From positions 310,001 to 374,000 of the forward strand of contig CAVWVW010000003.1 of the NCBI GenBank assembly GCA_963758555.1: DNA of 64,000 nucleotides, in the 5' to 3' direction. The translations under genes and the position numbers were made by a program. Shown here in pieces: positions 15,675 through 25,597 of the stretch. This stretch comes from CAIUMH01 sp963758555. Its GTDB lineage: Bacteria > Actinomycetota > Acidimicrobiia > Acidimicrobiales > RAAP-2. The first letter of the stretch is position 1. Every line of letters starts with the position of its first letter. The notes under the pieces were generated by a model, which saw only the letters and a list, made by a program, of their open reading frames with translations, was not told the origin of the DNA and made no database searches.

Positions 15675-15930
15675 AGAAGAACGCCCCTCTGAAGTGGGCT
15701 GCGGGCTCGACACGACTGGGATCCGGGCGGCCAAGAGCCCTCAGAGCGCCGACGGGGAGGGTCGCCAGCGGTCTGCTTCGCTACGAGCGGGCCCTTCGTG
15801 GGGTCTCGCCCGTCCCTGACACACCGCCTGTTGGCCCGAGGGGGCTCGCAACGCGGATACAATGGTCGTCCTGCTCGGGGCCAGGTCCAGAGCATCCTTC
15901 CATCCGTCCTTCCCGAGGAGAATGTCCGTC
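15675..15930 (+). promoter_or_regulatory. intergenic leader of rplY with TACAAT -10 box
   Basis: No gene is visible in these 256 nt. TACAAT at 15858-15863 is the best -10 match in the window, though I see no convincing -35 at 16-18 nt. It would give a leader of about 60 nt for rplY, ending with GAGGAG at 15915-15920. No attenuator or known ribosomal-protein site is recognised. Confidence 0.45.
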
Positions 15931-16566
15931 ATGCCCGAGATCACCCTGACTGCCGAGCTGGGACGAACAGCCGGCTCGAGCGACACTCGTCGGCTTCGTC
16001 GCGAAGGCAAGATCCCTGCGGTCGTCTACGGCCACGGCATGGATGCCGTCAGCGTCGCCGTCGATGGGAAGGCCCTGCGCATCGCCCTCAACGGCGAGTC
16101 GGGCACCAACCAGCTCATCGAGCTCGACGCCGACGGCCAGAAGTACCTCGTCCTGGCTAAGTCCTTGCAGCGCCACCCGGTGCGCGGCACCCTCCAGCAC
16201 GTCGACTTCCAGATCACGGGACGGGACGAGACGGTCACGGTCGACGTCTCGGTCGTGCTCATCGGTGACGCGGTCGAGATCCGGCACGCTGACGGCACGG
16301 TCGACCAGCAGCTCTTCAGCATCTCGGTGAGCGCCCGCCCTGGTTCGATCCCGACCCAGCTCGAGCTCGACATCTCCGAGATGGTCATCGGCGACATCTT
16401 GCGAGTGGCCGATCTCGATCTTCCTGAGGGCGTCGTGGCTGAGACCGATGCGGAGTCGGCCATCGCACTTGCCCACGTGGGTCGCGCGGCCCTCGTCGAC
16501 GAAGAGGTCACCGAGGACGAGGCCGAGGCCGCCCCCGAAGAGGGCGACGAAGCCTCAGAGTCCTGA
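15931..16566 (+). CDS. rplY: 50S ribosomal protein L25/general stress protein Ctc
   Basis: Binds 5S rRNA in the large subunit; long (CTC/TL5) form. The N-terminal L25 domain has LRREGKIPAVVYG, LAKSLQRHPVRGTLQHVDFQ and VSVVLIGDAVE. The C-terminal TL5-like domain is followed by an acidic tail of Glu, Asp and Ala ending EEGDEASES. About 211 aa. I prefer ATG 15931 because GAGGAG ends 10 nt before it but only 1 nt before the alternative ATG 15922. Confidence 0.92.
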   Translation: MPEITLTAELGRTAGSSDTRRLRREGKIPAVVYGHGMDAVSVAVDGKALRIALNGESGTNQLIELDADGQKYLVLAKSLQRHPVRGTLQHVDFQITGRDETVTVDVSVVLIGDAVEIRHADGTVDQQLFSISVSARPGSIPTQLELDISEMVIGDILRVADLDLPEGVVAETDAESAIALAHVGRAALVDEEVTEDEAEAAPEEGDEASES

Positions 16567-16574
16567 GTCGAGCG

Positions 16575-17195
16575 GTGACCTGGCGCCGCAAGGGCGCAGC
16601 ACGTCGCCGTGGCACCCCGGTCGACCTCCTGGTCGTCGGCTTGGCCAACCCCGGAGTGGAGTATCAAGGAACTCGCCACAACGTCGGTGGCGATGCCGTG
16701 CGCGTCCTCGCCGAGCGATCGCACGCTCGACTCAAGGTCGAGCCACGCCAGCGGGCTGAGCTCTGCGAGATCACGATCGGCTCCACGCGCGTCGGCCTCG
16801 CCGTCCCGACCACGTACATGAACGAGTCCGGGGATGCGCTGCCCTCGCTCCTCGAGCGCACCGGGGTCGAGGAGCTCTCGGGCGTCCTCGTGGTCCACGA
16901 CGAGCTCGATCTCGAACCGGGTCGACTCCAGCTGAAGGTCGGAGGAGGCAACGCTGGTCACAACGGGCTGCGCTCGATCTCCTCGGTGCTCGGCAGCGGC
17001 GACTTCCTGCGCCTGCGCATCGGGGTCGGCAAGCCTCCTTCGAAGCAGGCTGGAGCGAACTGGGTGCTCAGCCGAGCGCGAGGTGACGACGCGATCGCTC
17101 TCGGCGTCGCTCTGGAGAGGGCGGCTGACGGAATCGCCCTGCTCGCTCAAGAGGGCGTGGATCGAGCGATGGTGGCGCTCAACACCCGTGCCTGA
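16575..17195 (+). CDS. pth: peptidyl-tRNA hydrolase
   Basis: Recycles peptidyl-tRNA released by ribosome drop-off. Active-site motifs are VGLANPGVEYQGTRHNVG (catalytic His), TYMNESG, HDELDLEPG (catalytic Asp) and GGGNAGHNGLRSI. It has 206 aa, with an N-terminal extension of about 15 mostly basic residues (TWRRKGAARRRGTP) before the usual start. The only reasonable start in frame is GTG 16575. It overlaps mfd by 8 nt. Confidence 0.94.
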   Translation: MTWRRKGAARRRGTPVDLLVVGLANPGVEYQGTRHNVGGDAVRVLAERSHARLKVEPRQRAELCEITIGSTRVGLAVPTTYMNESGDALPSLLERTGVEELSGVLVVHDELDLEPGRLQLKVGGGNAGHNGLRSISSVLGSGDFLRLRIGVGKPPSKQAGANWVLSRARGDDAIALGVALERAADGIALLAQEGVDRAMVALNTRA

Positions 17196-20100
17196 ACCGC
17201 TTGGTGGGTTGGGAAAGCGACTGGGTGTCGCAGAGGCGATCCGGCGCGTCGTCGGCGTCGACGGGGCGACGTTGGCGGTGGGATCGGCTGGTCAGGCCCT
17301 GGCCGTGGCCGCACTGGCCGAAGAGAGCGACGGTCCGTTGCTGGTGGTCGCGGCCTCGCAAGCAGACGCCCTCGCGTTGAGCGATGATCTCGCCTGCTTC
17401 CTCGACACCCAAGCGCTCGGTGCCGAGCGCGGGAGCCCCCGACGAGCGCGTCGTGCTCTACGGGGCGTGGGACACGCTGCCTCTCGAGCGGGTCAGCCCT
17501 GAGATCTCGACCATGGGTGCTCGCGCTGCGCTTCGCTGGCGCATGGCCCATGGCCACGCCCCCGACGTCGTCGTCGCCCCTGTCCGAGCGTTGCTCCAGC
17601 GCCTCACCCCCCTGGTCGCTCAACCGATCGTGGTGCGACGCGGTGAGCAGCTGGACCTGGGGGACCTTGCTCTCCGACTGACGGCGGCGGGGTACCGCAG
17701 AGAGCACCAGGTCGAGCACCGAGGAGAGTTCTCGGTTCGAGGCGGGATCGTCGACGTGTTCGGCTCCACCCTCGAGATGCCCGTTCGCCTCGACCTCTTC
17801 GGCGACGAGGTCGATCGCCTCGGCACCTTCGACGTGGCTGACCAGCGCACCACCACTGAGCTCGACGAGGTCTGGCTCTTCCCGTGCAGAGAGTTCATCC
17901 CCGACGAGGAGATTCGTCGCCGCGCCGAGGCCTTGGCAGGCGCGCTCTCATGGGCGTCGTCGCCCATGCGTCGCATCGCCGACGGTGACCTCTTCGACGG
18001 GATGGAGGGTTGGCTGGGCATGCTGGTGCCAGGTGAGGCCGTCCTCCTCGATGAGGCGGCCTTTGCCGGCGTGGTGCTGGTCGAGCCTCGGAGGATCCGA
18101 GATCGAGCGATCGATCTGCTCACCGAGGAGCGTGCCTTGGTCGAGACCCTGGTGGCCACGCGCTCCGACGGGACGAGCTCGGTCGAGGACCTCTCAGCCG
18201 GTCTGCACGTCAACTTCGATCGATTGCTAGCCAAGAGCTCAGCTCCAGTGCTCGCCCTTCCCGCCACGGCGGGGTCGCCCGACGAGCCGCAGCTCGTCGT
18301 GGGCAGCTTCGAGCAAGTGGTGGGTGATCCTGAGCGACTCGCCGCTCACCTCAACGCTCTGGTCGCCAAGAACCTGACGGTGGTCGCCCTGGGCGCCACC
18401 GAGCAGAGCGCTCGGCGATTGGCTGAGGTGCTGGCGGCGGAAGGTCTCGAGGCGCCGGTCGTCTCGACGATCCCCACCGAGCCAGGCGTGGTCATCGCCA
18501 CAGCGCCGCTCCATCGTGGTGTGCTCTTGGCTGAGCAGGGCCTGGCCATCCTGGCCGAATCGGACATCACCGGGCGTCGAGCGCCCCACCGGGCGGCTCG
18601 TCCCCAGCAGCGGGTCACCGACGGGTTCTTCGACGATCTGGCGGTGGGGAGCTACGTGGTCCATCGCCAACATGGGGTCGCACGCTTCGCCGGCGTGACG
18701 ACGAGGACCTTGGCCGGAGCGACGCGCGATTTCCTGATCCTCGAGTTCCGTGGGGATGATCGCCTCTACCTGCCTGTCGACCAGATCGAGGCGATCACGC
18801 CCTACACCGGCGGCGAGTCTCCGTCGCTCTCGAAGATGGGTGGTTCCGATTGGCAGCGCACCCGGGCCAGGGCAAAGGTGGCGGCTTCCGAGGTCGCTGA
18901 CGAGCTCGTGGCGCTCTATCGAGCGCGCTTGGTCGCCACCGGTCATGCCTTCAGTCCCGACACGCCGTGGCAAGCTGAGATGGAGGCGGCGTTTCCCTAC
19001 GTCGAGACGCCCGATCAGCGCAGGGCCATCGCTGAGGTCAAAGCCGACATGGAGGCACCTCGCCCCATGGATCGGCTGGTGTGCGCCGACGTCGGTTTCG
19101 GCAAGACCGAGGTGGCGGTGCGCGCCGCGTTCAAGGCCATCCAGGACGGCAAGCAGGTCGCTCTGCTGGTCCCGACCACGCTGCTGGCCTCGCAGCATCA
19201 CCAGACCATCACAGAGCGCTTCGGCGGCTACCCCATCAGGGTGGCGCTCCTCAGCCGGTTCCTCTCTGACGCAGAGGCGACGCGGGTCGTCGCGGGACTC
19301 GCCGAGGGCACCATCGACGTGGTGGTGGGAACCCACCGGCTCTTGTCGGCTGATATCTCGTTCAAGGACCTTGGTCTCTTGGTCGTCGACGAGGAGCAGC
19401 GCTTCGGCGTCACGCACAAAGAGGCGGTCAAGCGGCTCGCGCAAGGCGTCGACGTCCTGACGCTCACGGCAAGTCCGATCCCGAGGACGCTGGAGATGGC
19501 TCTGACCGGGATCCGCGATCTGTCGATGGTGACGACGCCGCCGGTGGACCGGCGGCCGATCTTGACCTACGTGGGGGAGAGCGACGAGCGGGCGGTGGCT
19601 GAAGCCATCCGCCGAGAGCTGCTTCGAGAGGGCCAGGTGTTCTACGTCCACAACCGGGTCATGGACATCGATGACAGGGCGCGCCAGATCCGGACCCTCG
19701 TGCCAGAGGCCCGCGTGGCGGTGGCTCATGGCCAGATGGACGAGGGCTCCTTGGAGCAGGTGGTCCTCGATTTCTCAGAGCGCCAAGCCGACGTGCTGGT
19801 CTGCACCACCATCGTGGAGTCGGGCATCGACATGCCGAGCGTGAACACGCTGGTGGTTGGTCGTGCTGACCTGCTGGGACTCGGCCAGCTCCACCAGCTC
19901 AGAGGGCGAGTGGGCCGAAGCGGGCAGCGCGCGTACGCCTACCTCTTCCACCCGATCGAGAAGGTGCTCAGCGAGCAGGCGTACGAGCGGCTCCGCACGA
20001 TCGGCGAGAACACTGACCTCGGCTCGGGCTTCAAGATCGCCATGCGAGACCTTGAGATCAGAGGGGCAGGCAACCTGCTCGGTCGTGATCAATCCGGTCA

Positions 20101-20644
20101 CGTCGCTGCCGTCGGCTACGACCTCTACGTCCAGCTGGTTGCTGAAGCGGTGGCCGAAGCCCGAGGAGAGGTCCCGCCTGAGATGGTCTCGGTCTCCATC
20201 GACGTGCCAGGCGACGCGCACCTTCCGGCGAGCTACGTGGTCGAAGAAGATGCGCGCTTGGAGGCGTATCGACGCCTTGCCGCAGCGACGAGCACGGAGG
20301 AGGTCACCGACGTGGCCGCAGAGTGGCTCGATCGCTACGGACCGTTGCCTGCGGCAGCCTCTGGTCTCATCGAGCTGGCGCTTCTGCGGGTGACGTGCCT
20401 GCGGACGGGGATCCGCGAGCTGAGCGTCTTGCCGGCACGCCCAGGTGGACGCCGAGTGCCGCTGGCCAAGCTCTCGCCTCTCACGTTGCCAGCCTCGGCG
20501 CAGATCCGAGCTCGCCGACTGCTCGGTGACGGTGCGTACGACGAGGTGGCCCAGATGCTCAAGGTGGAGCTGACCGTGGGGCGCAGCGCTCCCGCCGAGC
20601 TCCGTGCGCTCCTCGAAGAGCTGGTCCCGCTCGAAGGCTCCTGA
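17188..20644 (+). CDS. mfd: transcription-repair coupling factor Mfd (one frameshift in this sequence)
   Basis: ATP-driven translocase that removes stalled RNA polymerase and recruits UvrA. The start is GTG 17188 within the end of pth. The first 80 residues (VAEAIRRVVGVDGATLAV and onward) are in one frame. The rest, from GAPDERVVLYGAWDTLPLERV, lies in the frame ending at 20644. Removing one G from the ggg at about 17430 joins them into about 1151 aa. Visible domains are UvrB-like N-terminus, RNA-polymerase-interaction domain (VGSYVVHRQHGVARF), Walker A DVGFGKTEVA, DEEQ box VVDEEQRFGV, helicase motif VVGRADLLGLGQLHQLRGR and the TRG/C-terminal domain. Full domain retention argues for an assembly indel. 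Confidence 0.9.
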
Positions 20645-20668
20645 TCGGAGGGGCCTAGGCCGAATCGC

Positions 20669-20674
20669 TAGCAT
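20669..20674 (+). promoter_or_regulatory. -10 box of the SurA-like gene
   Basis: TAGCAT ends 9 nt before GTG 20684, consistent with a leaderless message. Confidence 0.45.
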
Positions 20675-20683
20675 CGGGGCACC

Positions 20684-21796
20684 GTGCGACGCATCCTCAT
20701 CCCCATCACCGCGGTCATCGTGATCGCCTTGGCCCTCGGCGTGCTCCTCGGCGGCGTCACGTCGTCGACGGCGATGACCGTCAACGGCCAGACCATCTCG
20801 ACCTCGACCGTCGATTCGCAGCTTGCGGCGATCAGCGCCAGCCCTGGGTACACGTGCTACTTGAAGATCGCCAACATCATCCGGACGCAGAGCGTGGCGG
20901 CCGCCAAGGTCACGCCCGTCGGAGCGACGTCCGCGAACTACTCGGCTGAGTGGGTCGCCTCGTGGCTCAACCAGGAGGTCACCAACACCCTGACCGCCCA
21001 GGCTGCGGCCAAGCTGGGCCTGCCCCAGCCGAGCGCCACTGCGCTGGCGACGGCCAAGGAGGACCTGCTCAGCGCGATGGATGATGACCTCAGCCAAGCA
21101 ACGAACACTGCGTACGACTGCAAGCTCACCGCGGCTCAGATCTTCGCTGCGTTGCCCGCGTCCTTCGTCAACGATCTGGTCAAGGCTCACGCCCTGACGG
21201 AAGCCTTCCTGGTCAAGGAGGGCGGCATGCCAATCGATGAATCATCGGTGGCCGACTACTACAACGCACACACGTCGGCGTTCGACACGATCTGCGTCTC
21301 GGCCATCGAGACCACGGACTCAAGCGTGTACCCGAAGGTGACCGCCGGCCTGGCTGCCGGCACCTCCTTCGCGGACCTCGCCAAGCAGTACTCCGGCGCG
21401 TCCAATGCTGCCTCGGGCGGCTCCCTCGGTTGCTTCCCGCCATCGTCAACGAGCTACTCGAGTCTCACGTCGCTCGTCGGCTCGCTGGCGGCAGGAGGGA
21501 CCACTGGCCTCGAGACGGTGGGCTCGACCGACGCGATCTTCCACGTCGACTCACGCACGGCGACGCCCTTCTCTCAGGTGGCCGACGTGGTTCGTCGCAC
21601 CATCTTGGCGAACGATGCCTCCAAGGCCACTGCTCGAGCCACCGCTCTGGTGCGTTCCTCATCGGTCAGCGTGAACCCCCGCTACGGCACGTGGACCAGG
21701 TCGAAGGCCGCGGTCGGCGTGGCCATCCCTGTCTCGCCTCCGCCCTCGAGCTTGCTCAACGCAGCGGCGATCCAGCCTGGCGCCACCGGCTCCTGA
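20684..21796 (+). CDS. SurA/PrsA-like membrane-anchored peptidyl-prolyl isomerase-type chaperone
   Basis: Exported folding factor of 370 aa. The N-terminal helix ILIPITAVIVIALALGVLLGG (split by the signal region near residues 3-25) anchors it. A SurA-N-like helical region with MTVNGQTIS follows, and then a parvulin-like section: ISVADYYNAH-type boundary, ASFADLAKQYSGA-like TSFADLAKQYSG, and GGSLGCFPPS. The catalytic parvulin residues are not all obvious, so isomerase activity is uncertain and chaperone use is likelier. The place between mfd and mazG is typical for actinobacterial SurA-like genes. Confidence 0.75.
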   Translation: MRRILIPITAVIVIALALGVLLGGVTSSTAMTVNGQTISTSTVDSQLAAISASPGYTCYLKIANIIRTQSVAAAKVTPVGATSANYSAEWVASWLNQEVTNTLTAQAAAKLGLPQPSATALATAKEDLLSAMDDDLSQATNTAYDCKLTAAQIFAALPASFVNDLVKAHALTEAFLVKEGGMPIDESSVADYYNAHTSAFDTICVSAIETTDSSVYPKVTAGLAAGTSFADLAKQYSGASNAASGGSLGCFPPSSTSYSSLTSLVGSLAAGGTTGLETVGSTDAIFHVDSRTATPFSQVADVVRRTILANDASKATARATALVRSSSVSVNPRYGTWTRSKAAVGVAIPVSPPPSSLLNAAAIQPGATGS

Positions 21797-21800
21797 GCGG

Positions 21801-23216
21801 GTGAAGCAAGGTCGCGTCCTGGTCGTTGGCCTCGGACCTGCTGACGCCAGCTTCCTGACCCAGAGCGCTCTCGATCACCTCCGAGGCTCGTCGCCGGTCC
21901 GCTTGCGAACCTCACGGCATCCGGCGGCGGAGGAGCTCGGCGAGCTCGGGACCTTCGATCGCCTCTATGACCAGGCGACCTCCTTCGACGAGGTCTACAC
22001 CAGCATCGTCGACGAGCTCGCTCAGTTGGCTCAGCAGCATGGCGAGGTCGTCTACGGCGTCCCAGGCTCTCCTCTGGTCGCCGAGCGGACCGTCGAGCTG
22101 CTCCGTGAGCGGGACGACGTCGTCCTCGAGATCATCCCGGCGCTCTCGTTCGTGGATCTGGCGTGGGCGGCGCTGGGCATCGATCCCTTGCGCACCGAGA
22201 TCAGGCTGGTCGACGCCACCGCGCTCGACGGGCGCCTGCGAGGTCCGGGCCCGATCTTGCTGACGCAGTGCCACTCGACGGCCGTGCTCTCGGCCATCAA
22301 GCTGTCGGTCGACGAGGACCTCCTCTCGCAGCCCGTCAAGGTGCTCCTCCTCCATCACCTTGGCTTGGACGACGAGCGCGTCGAGGAGCTCGCGCTCGAC
22401 GCGCTCGACCACGTGAAAGACGTCGATCACCTCACGAGCATCTATCTCCCTGAGCTGCGAACGGTGGGACCTGCCGCAGAAGACCTCGTCGATCTCATGG
22501 CTCGCCTGCGAGCCGACTGCCCGTGGGATCAGAAGCAGACGCACGGCTCGCTCACCCGACACCTCTTAGAAGAGGCCTATGAGGCGCTCGACGCGCTCGA
22601 GGATCTCGCCCAGGCGATCGAGAGCGGTCAGGGCCTCGATGAGGCCTACGCCCACGCCGAGGAGGAGCTCGGGGATCTCGTCTTCCAAGCGGTGTTCCAC
22701 GCCCATCTGGCCGCCGAGGAGGGTCGCTTCGATCTCACGGCGGTCCTCGACGGGGTTCGCATCAAGCTCATCGGTCGGCACCCCCACGTCTTCGGTGACG
22801 TGGTCGCTGAGACCCCCGACGCGGTGGCGGCGAACTGGGAGGTCCTCAAGCGGGCCGAGAAGGGACGCGCCTCGGTCACCGACGGCATCCCCGATGCGCT
22901 CCCTGCCCTCGTTCGCTACGTCAAGCTCCAGCGCAAGGCAACGGCGATCGGGCTCGAAGGTGCCTCTCCCGATGAGCTGGCAGCGCTCGTGCGCTCGCAG
23001 CTCGACGAACTTGAGCGGCTGGAACCCGCAGCGATCGATGACGCGGTCAGCTCAACGGAGGGCCCCGCCGCTCAGGCCGTCGCCGCGGCGCTGGCCTCGA
23101 TCGCAGAGATGGCATGGCTTCGCGGCGTCGATCCTGAGCTGGCGCTGCGCCGCCACACCGACGGCCTCAAGGCAGCCATCATCGCCAGCGAGGGCGTCGC
23201 CGACACGAATTCGTGA
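21801..23216 (+). CDS. mazG: MazG-family nucleoside triphosphate pyrophosphohydrolase with N-terminal methylase-like domain
   Basis: A 471-aa two-domain protein. Residues 1-220 form a tetrapyrrole-methylase-like domain (GRVLVVGLGPADASFLT, VYGVPGSPLVAERT), as in YabN-type MazG. Residues 225-345 form the MazG domain: LRADCPWDQKQTHGSLTRHL, LLEEAYEALDALE and EEELGDLVFQAVFHAHLA, which provide the Mg-binding acidic residues. A second, degenerate MazG half follows with KLQRKATAIG. It is a housecleaning hydrolase of NTPs. It begins 5 nt after the SurA-like gene. A TTA codon lies at 22566. Confidence 0.9.
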   Translation: MKQGRVLVVGLGPADASFLTQSALDHLRGSSPVRLRTSRHPAAEELGELGTFDRLYDQATSFDEVYTSIVDELAQLAQQHGEVVYGVPGSPLVAERTVELLRERDDVVLEIIPALSFVDLAWAALGIDPLRTEIRLVDATALDGRLRGPGPILLTQCHSTAVLSAIKLSVDEDLLSQPVKVLLLHHLGLDDERVEELALDALDHVKDVDHLTSIYLPELRTVGPAAEDLVDLMARLRADCPWDQKQTHGSLTRHLLEEAYEALDALEDLAQAIESGQGLDEAYAHAEEELGDLVFQAVFHAHLAAEEGRFDLTAVLDGVRIKLIGRHPHVFGDVVAETPDAVAANWEVLKRAEKGRASVTDGIPDALPALVRYVKLQRKATAIGLEGASPDELAALVRSQLDELERLEPAAIDDAVSSTEGPAAQAVAAALASIAEMAWLRGVDPELALRRHTDGLKAAIIASEGVADTNS

Positions 23217-23245
23217 GGTGCCGCGAGCACCGCGCGGGTCCGAAG

Positions 23246-23251
23246 TAGCGT
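23246..23251 (+). promoter_or_regulatory. -10 box of eno promoter (leadered)
   Basis: TAGCGT, giving a start near 23258 and a leader of about 28 nt with GGGAG shortly before ATG 23286. Unlike most TAGnnT genes here, this one keeps a ribosome-binding site. Confidence 0.45.
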
Positions 23252-23285
23252 GAAGACGTCCCTTTGTCGGCGTGTGGGAGCTCAG

Positions 23286-24581
23286 ATGAGTGCAATCGAG
23301 ATGGTCGTTGGCCGCCAGGTCCTCGATTCCCGAGGGAACCCCACCGTCGAAGCTGAGGTCTTCTTGGACTCTGGAGCCCGAGGGCGGGCGATCGCTCCCT
23401 CGGGAGCATCCACGGGAGCCCATGAGGCAGTGGAGCTCCGAGACGGCGAGAAGGAGTGGGGCGGCAAGGGCGTCGCTCACGCTGTCGCCAACGTGAACGG
23501 TGAGATCTGCGCTCTCCTCGAGGGCTTCGATGCCATCGACCAGCGCTCCGTCGATCGAGCCATGATCGACGCTGATGCCACCGCCAACAAGGCGCGACTC
23601 GGGGCCAACGCGATGCTGGCCGTCTCCCTGGCGAGTGCCAAGGCTGCGGCTCAAGAGCTCGACCTGCCGCTCTATCGGGCGATCGGCGGTGCCAACGCGC
23701 ACGTGCTGCCCGTGCCCATGCTCAACGTCATCAACGGTGGAGCGCACGCGCTGAACTCCATCGATTTCCAGGAGTACATGTTCATGCCCGTCGGGGCGGC
23801 CTCCTTCAGCGAGGCCCTGCGATGGGGGACTGAGTGCTATCACGCCCTGAAGGGCGTCTTGGCGGCCCGAGGGCTCTCAACCGCCGTGGGAGACGAAGGC
23901 GGGTTCGCGCCCGATCTGCCGAACAACGAAGAGGCCGTCAAGGTCCTGTTGGAGGCGATCGAGGCAGCGGGTCGCACGCCCGGCTCCGAGATAGCGATCG
24001 CCCTCGACCCGGCGACCTCAGAGCTCTTCGTCGACGGCCGCTACGTGCTCGCTGGCGAAGGTCGCTCCCTCACGCCGATCGAGATGGCGGCGTACTGGGT
24101 GGATCTGTGCGATCGGTATCCCATCGTCTCGATTGAAGACGGGATGGATGAGGAAGATTGGGAGGGGTGGAAGGCGCTCACCGACCAGCTGGGCGATCGA
24201 GTCCAGCTGGTCGGTGACGACCTGTTCGTCACGAACGTCGAGCGCCTCTCAGAGGGCATCGAGCGTGGAGTCGCCAACGCGATCTTGGTCAAGCTGAACC
24301 AGATCGGCACCTTGACCGAGACGCTCGACACCGTGGCGCTCGCCACCGAGAGCTCGTACCGCTCGGTGATCTCGCACCGCTCAGGGGAGACCGAGGACGT
24401 CACGATCGCGGACCTCGCCGTGGCGACCAACGCGGGACAGATCAAGACGGGTGCTCCCTGTCGCTCGGATCGAGTGGCGAAGTACAACCAGCTCCTGCGC
24501 ATCGAGGAGGAGCTGGGTGACGAGGCCCGCTTCTTGGGCGGCCGAGCGGTCCTTCGAAAGGGGTCAGATGGCACGCGCTGA
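23286..24581 (+). CDS. eno: enolase
   Basis: Converts 2-phosphoglycerate to phosphoenolpyruvate. Hallmarks are QVLDSRGNPTVE, APSGASTGAHEAVELRD, VGDEGGFAPDL, metal ligand region SIEDGMDEEDW, catalytic Lys segment VKLNQIGTLTET, and the signature SYRSVISHRSGETED. At 431 aa it is normal length. An upstream in-frame start exists but ATG 23286, 7 nt after GGGAG, matches the family N-terminus. Its last 14 nt overlap the start of the ftsB-like gene. Confidence 0.97.
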   Translation: MSAIEMVVGRQVLDSRGNPTVEAEVFLDSGARGRAIAPSGASTGAHEAVELRDGEKEWGGKGVAHAVANVNGEICALLEGFDAIDQRSVDRAMIDADATANKARLGANAMLAVSLASAKAAAQELDLPLYRAIGGANAHVLPVPMLNVINGGAHALNSIDFQEYMFMPVGAASFSEALRWGTECYHALKGVLAARGLSTAVGDEGGFAPDLPNNEEAVKVLLEAIEAAGRTPGSEIAIALDPATSELFVDGRYVLAGEGRSLTPIEMAAYWVDLCDRYPIVSIEDGMDEEDWEGWKALTDQLGDRVQLVGDDLFVTNVERLSEGIERGVANAILVKLNQIGTLTETLDTVALATESSYRSVISHRSGETEDVTIADLAVATNAGQIKTGAPCRSDRVAKYNQLLRIEEELGDEARFLGGRAVLRKGSDGTR

Positions 24582-25104
24582 GCGCAGCGGTCCGGCGAAG
24601 CGGACCGAGCGACAGCGCCAGGCCCAGCGACGAGGCCGGGTCATGCTCGGTTGCTCAGTGCTGGTCTCTGCCTTGATGCTCGCCGCGTGGTTCCCCTTCT
24701 CGTCGCTGCTCTCACAGCACCGGCACCTGAGCGCGGCCAACGCCAAGCTCGCCTCGATCAGCGCGCAGGACCAAGCGCTCGGGCATCAGCAGTCGATCCT
24801 GAGCGCGCAGAGCGACATCGAGCGCCTGGCCCGGGAGCAGTACCAGCTCGTCGAGCCCGGCCAGCGCCTCGTCCAGGTGCTGCCACCCTCGGGCACCCCG
24901 AGCCAGTCCGGCGCGGGTCAAGCGCCCTATCCGGGCGACCCCGGTCTGACGAAGCCGGTCGCGCCCTCGGCCATCGCGCTGCTGCCGACCACCACCACGA
25001 CGTCCAAGAGCTCGACCGCCGCGCCGACGAAGGCCACGTCAACGCACGCCGCTCCTGGGATCGTCTCGAGGATCGTCGACACGCTCGCCTTCTGGCGGCG
25101 ATGA
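24568..25104 (+). CDS. FtsB/DivIC-type septum formation initiator protein
   Basis: Single-span divisome protein of 178 aa. A basic cytosolic N-terminus (KRTERQRQAQRRGR) is followed by a membrane helix near residues 28-50, and a coiled coil (LSAANAKLASISAQDQALG) with the FtsB-type end DIERLAREQYQLVEPGQ. A Pro/Thr/Ser tail extends about 65 residues further than FtsB itself. The ATG lies inside eno with AAGGGG upstream. The order eno-ftsB-DUF501-ppx is standard in actinobacteria. Confidence 0.88.
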   Translation: MARAERSGPAKRTERQRQAQRRGRVMLGCSVLVSALMLAAWFPFSSLLSQHRHLSAANAKLASISAQDQALGHQQSILSAQSDIERLAREQYQLVEPGQRLVQVLPPSGTPSQSGAGQAPYPGDPGLTKPVAPSAIALLPTTTTTSKSSTAAPTKATSTHAAPGIVSRIVDTLAFWRR

Positions 25105-25592
25105 CCTCGGAGGTCCCCTCGGCCGACGAGATCGACCAGGTGGCCGTGCTCCTCGGTCGACCACCCGCGGGGCGCTTTCGCATCGTGGTTCGTCGACCTG
25201 GTGGTGCACCGGCGGTCATCGAGAACGCACCGCACCTCGATGACGGCACCCCGATGCCGACGCTCTTCTGGCTGGTCGATCCGTCCCTGCGAGAGCAGGT
25301 CAGTCGGATCGAATCCCACGGGGGCGTCAAGCGACTGGAAGCCTCGCTTGACCCGGAGCTCATCGAGGCCGCCCACGTGGCCTACGCCGCCCGTCGTGAC
25401 GCCCTCGTCGAGCATGCTGACCTGCCGCAACCATCGGGGGGCGTGGGCGGCACGCGGACCGGTCTCAAGTGTCTGCACGCCCATCTGGCTGCCTACCTCG
25501 CAGGCATGGACGACGCGGTAGGACGAGCCGTGAGCACAGAGATCGAGCTCGGTACCCTCCTCCCAGCGCCACCGGCCGCTGTGGAAGGCTGA
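25101..25592 (+). CDS. DUF501 family protein
   Basis: A 163-aa cytosolic protein of unknown function. It has the family features GRPPAGRFRIVVR, a PAVIENAPHLDDGTPMPTLFWL core, and near the C-terminus GGTRTGLKCLHAHLAAYLAG, in which Cys and His are suggestive of metal binding. It overlaps the ftsB-like gene by ATGA and precedes ppx, the usual neighbourhood, implying a link to division or polyphosphate metabolism that is not established. Confidence 0.88.
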   Translation: MTSEVPSADEIDQVAVLLGRPPAGRFRIVVRRPGGAPAVIENAPHLDDGTPMPTLFWLVDPSLREQVSRIESHGGVKRLEASLDPELIEAAHVAYAARRDALVEHADLPQPSGGVGGTRTGLKCLHAHLAAYLAGMDDAVGRAVSTEIELGTLLPAPPAAVEG

Positions 25593-25597
25593 AGGTC

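Noticed and set aside
17188..17502. Mfd N-terminus as a separate small gene
   Set aside because: Its sequence continues directly into the large Mfd frame after removal of one G. No stop-start arrangement exists at the junction.
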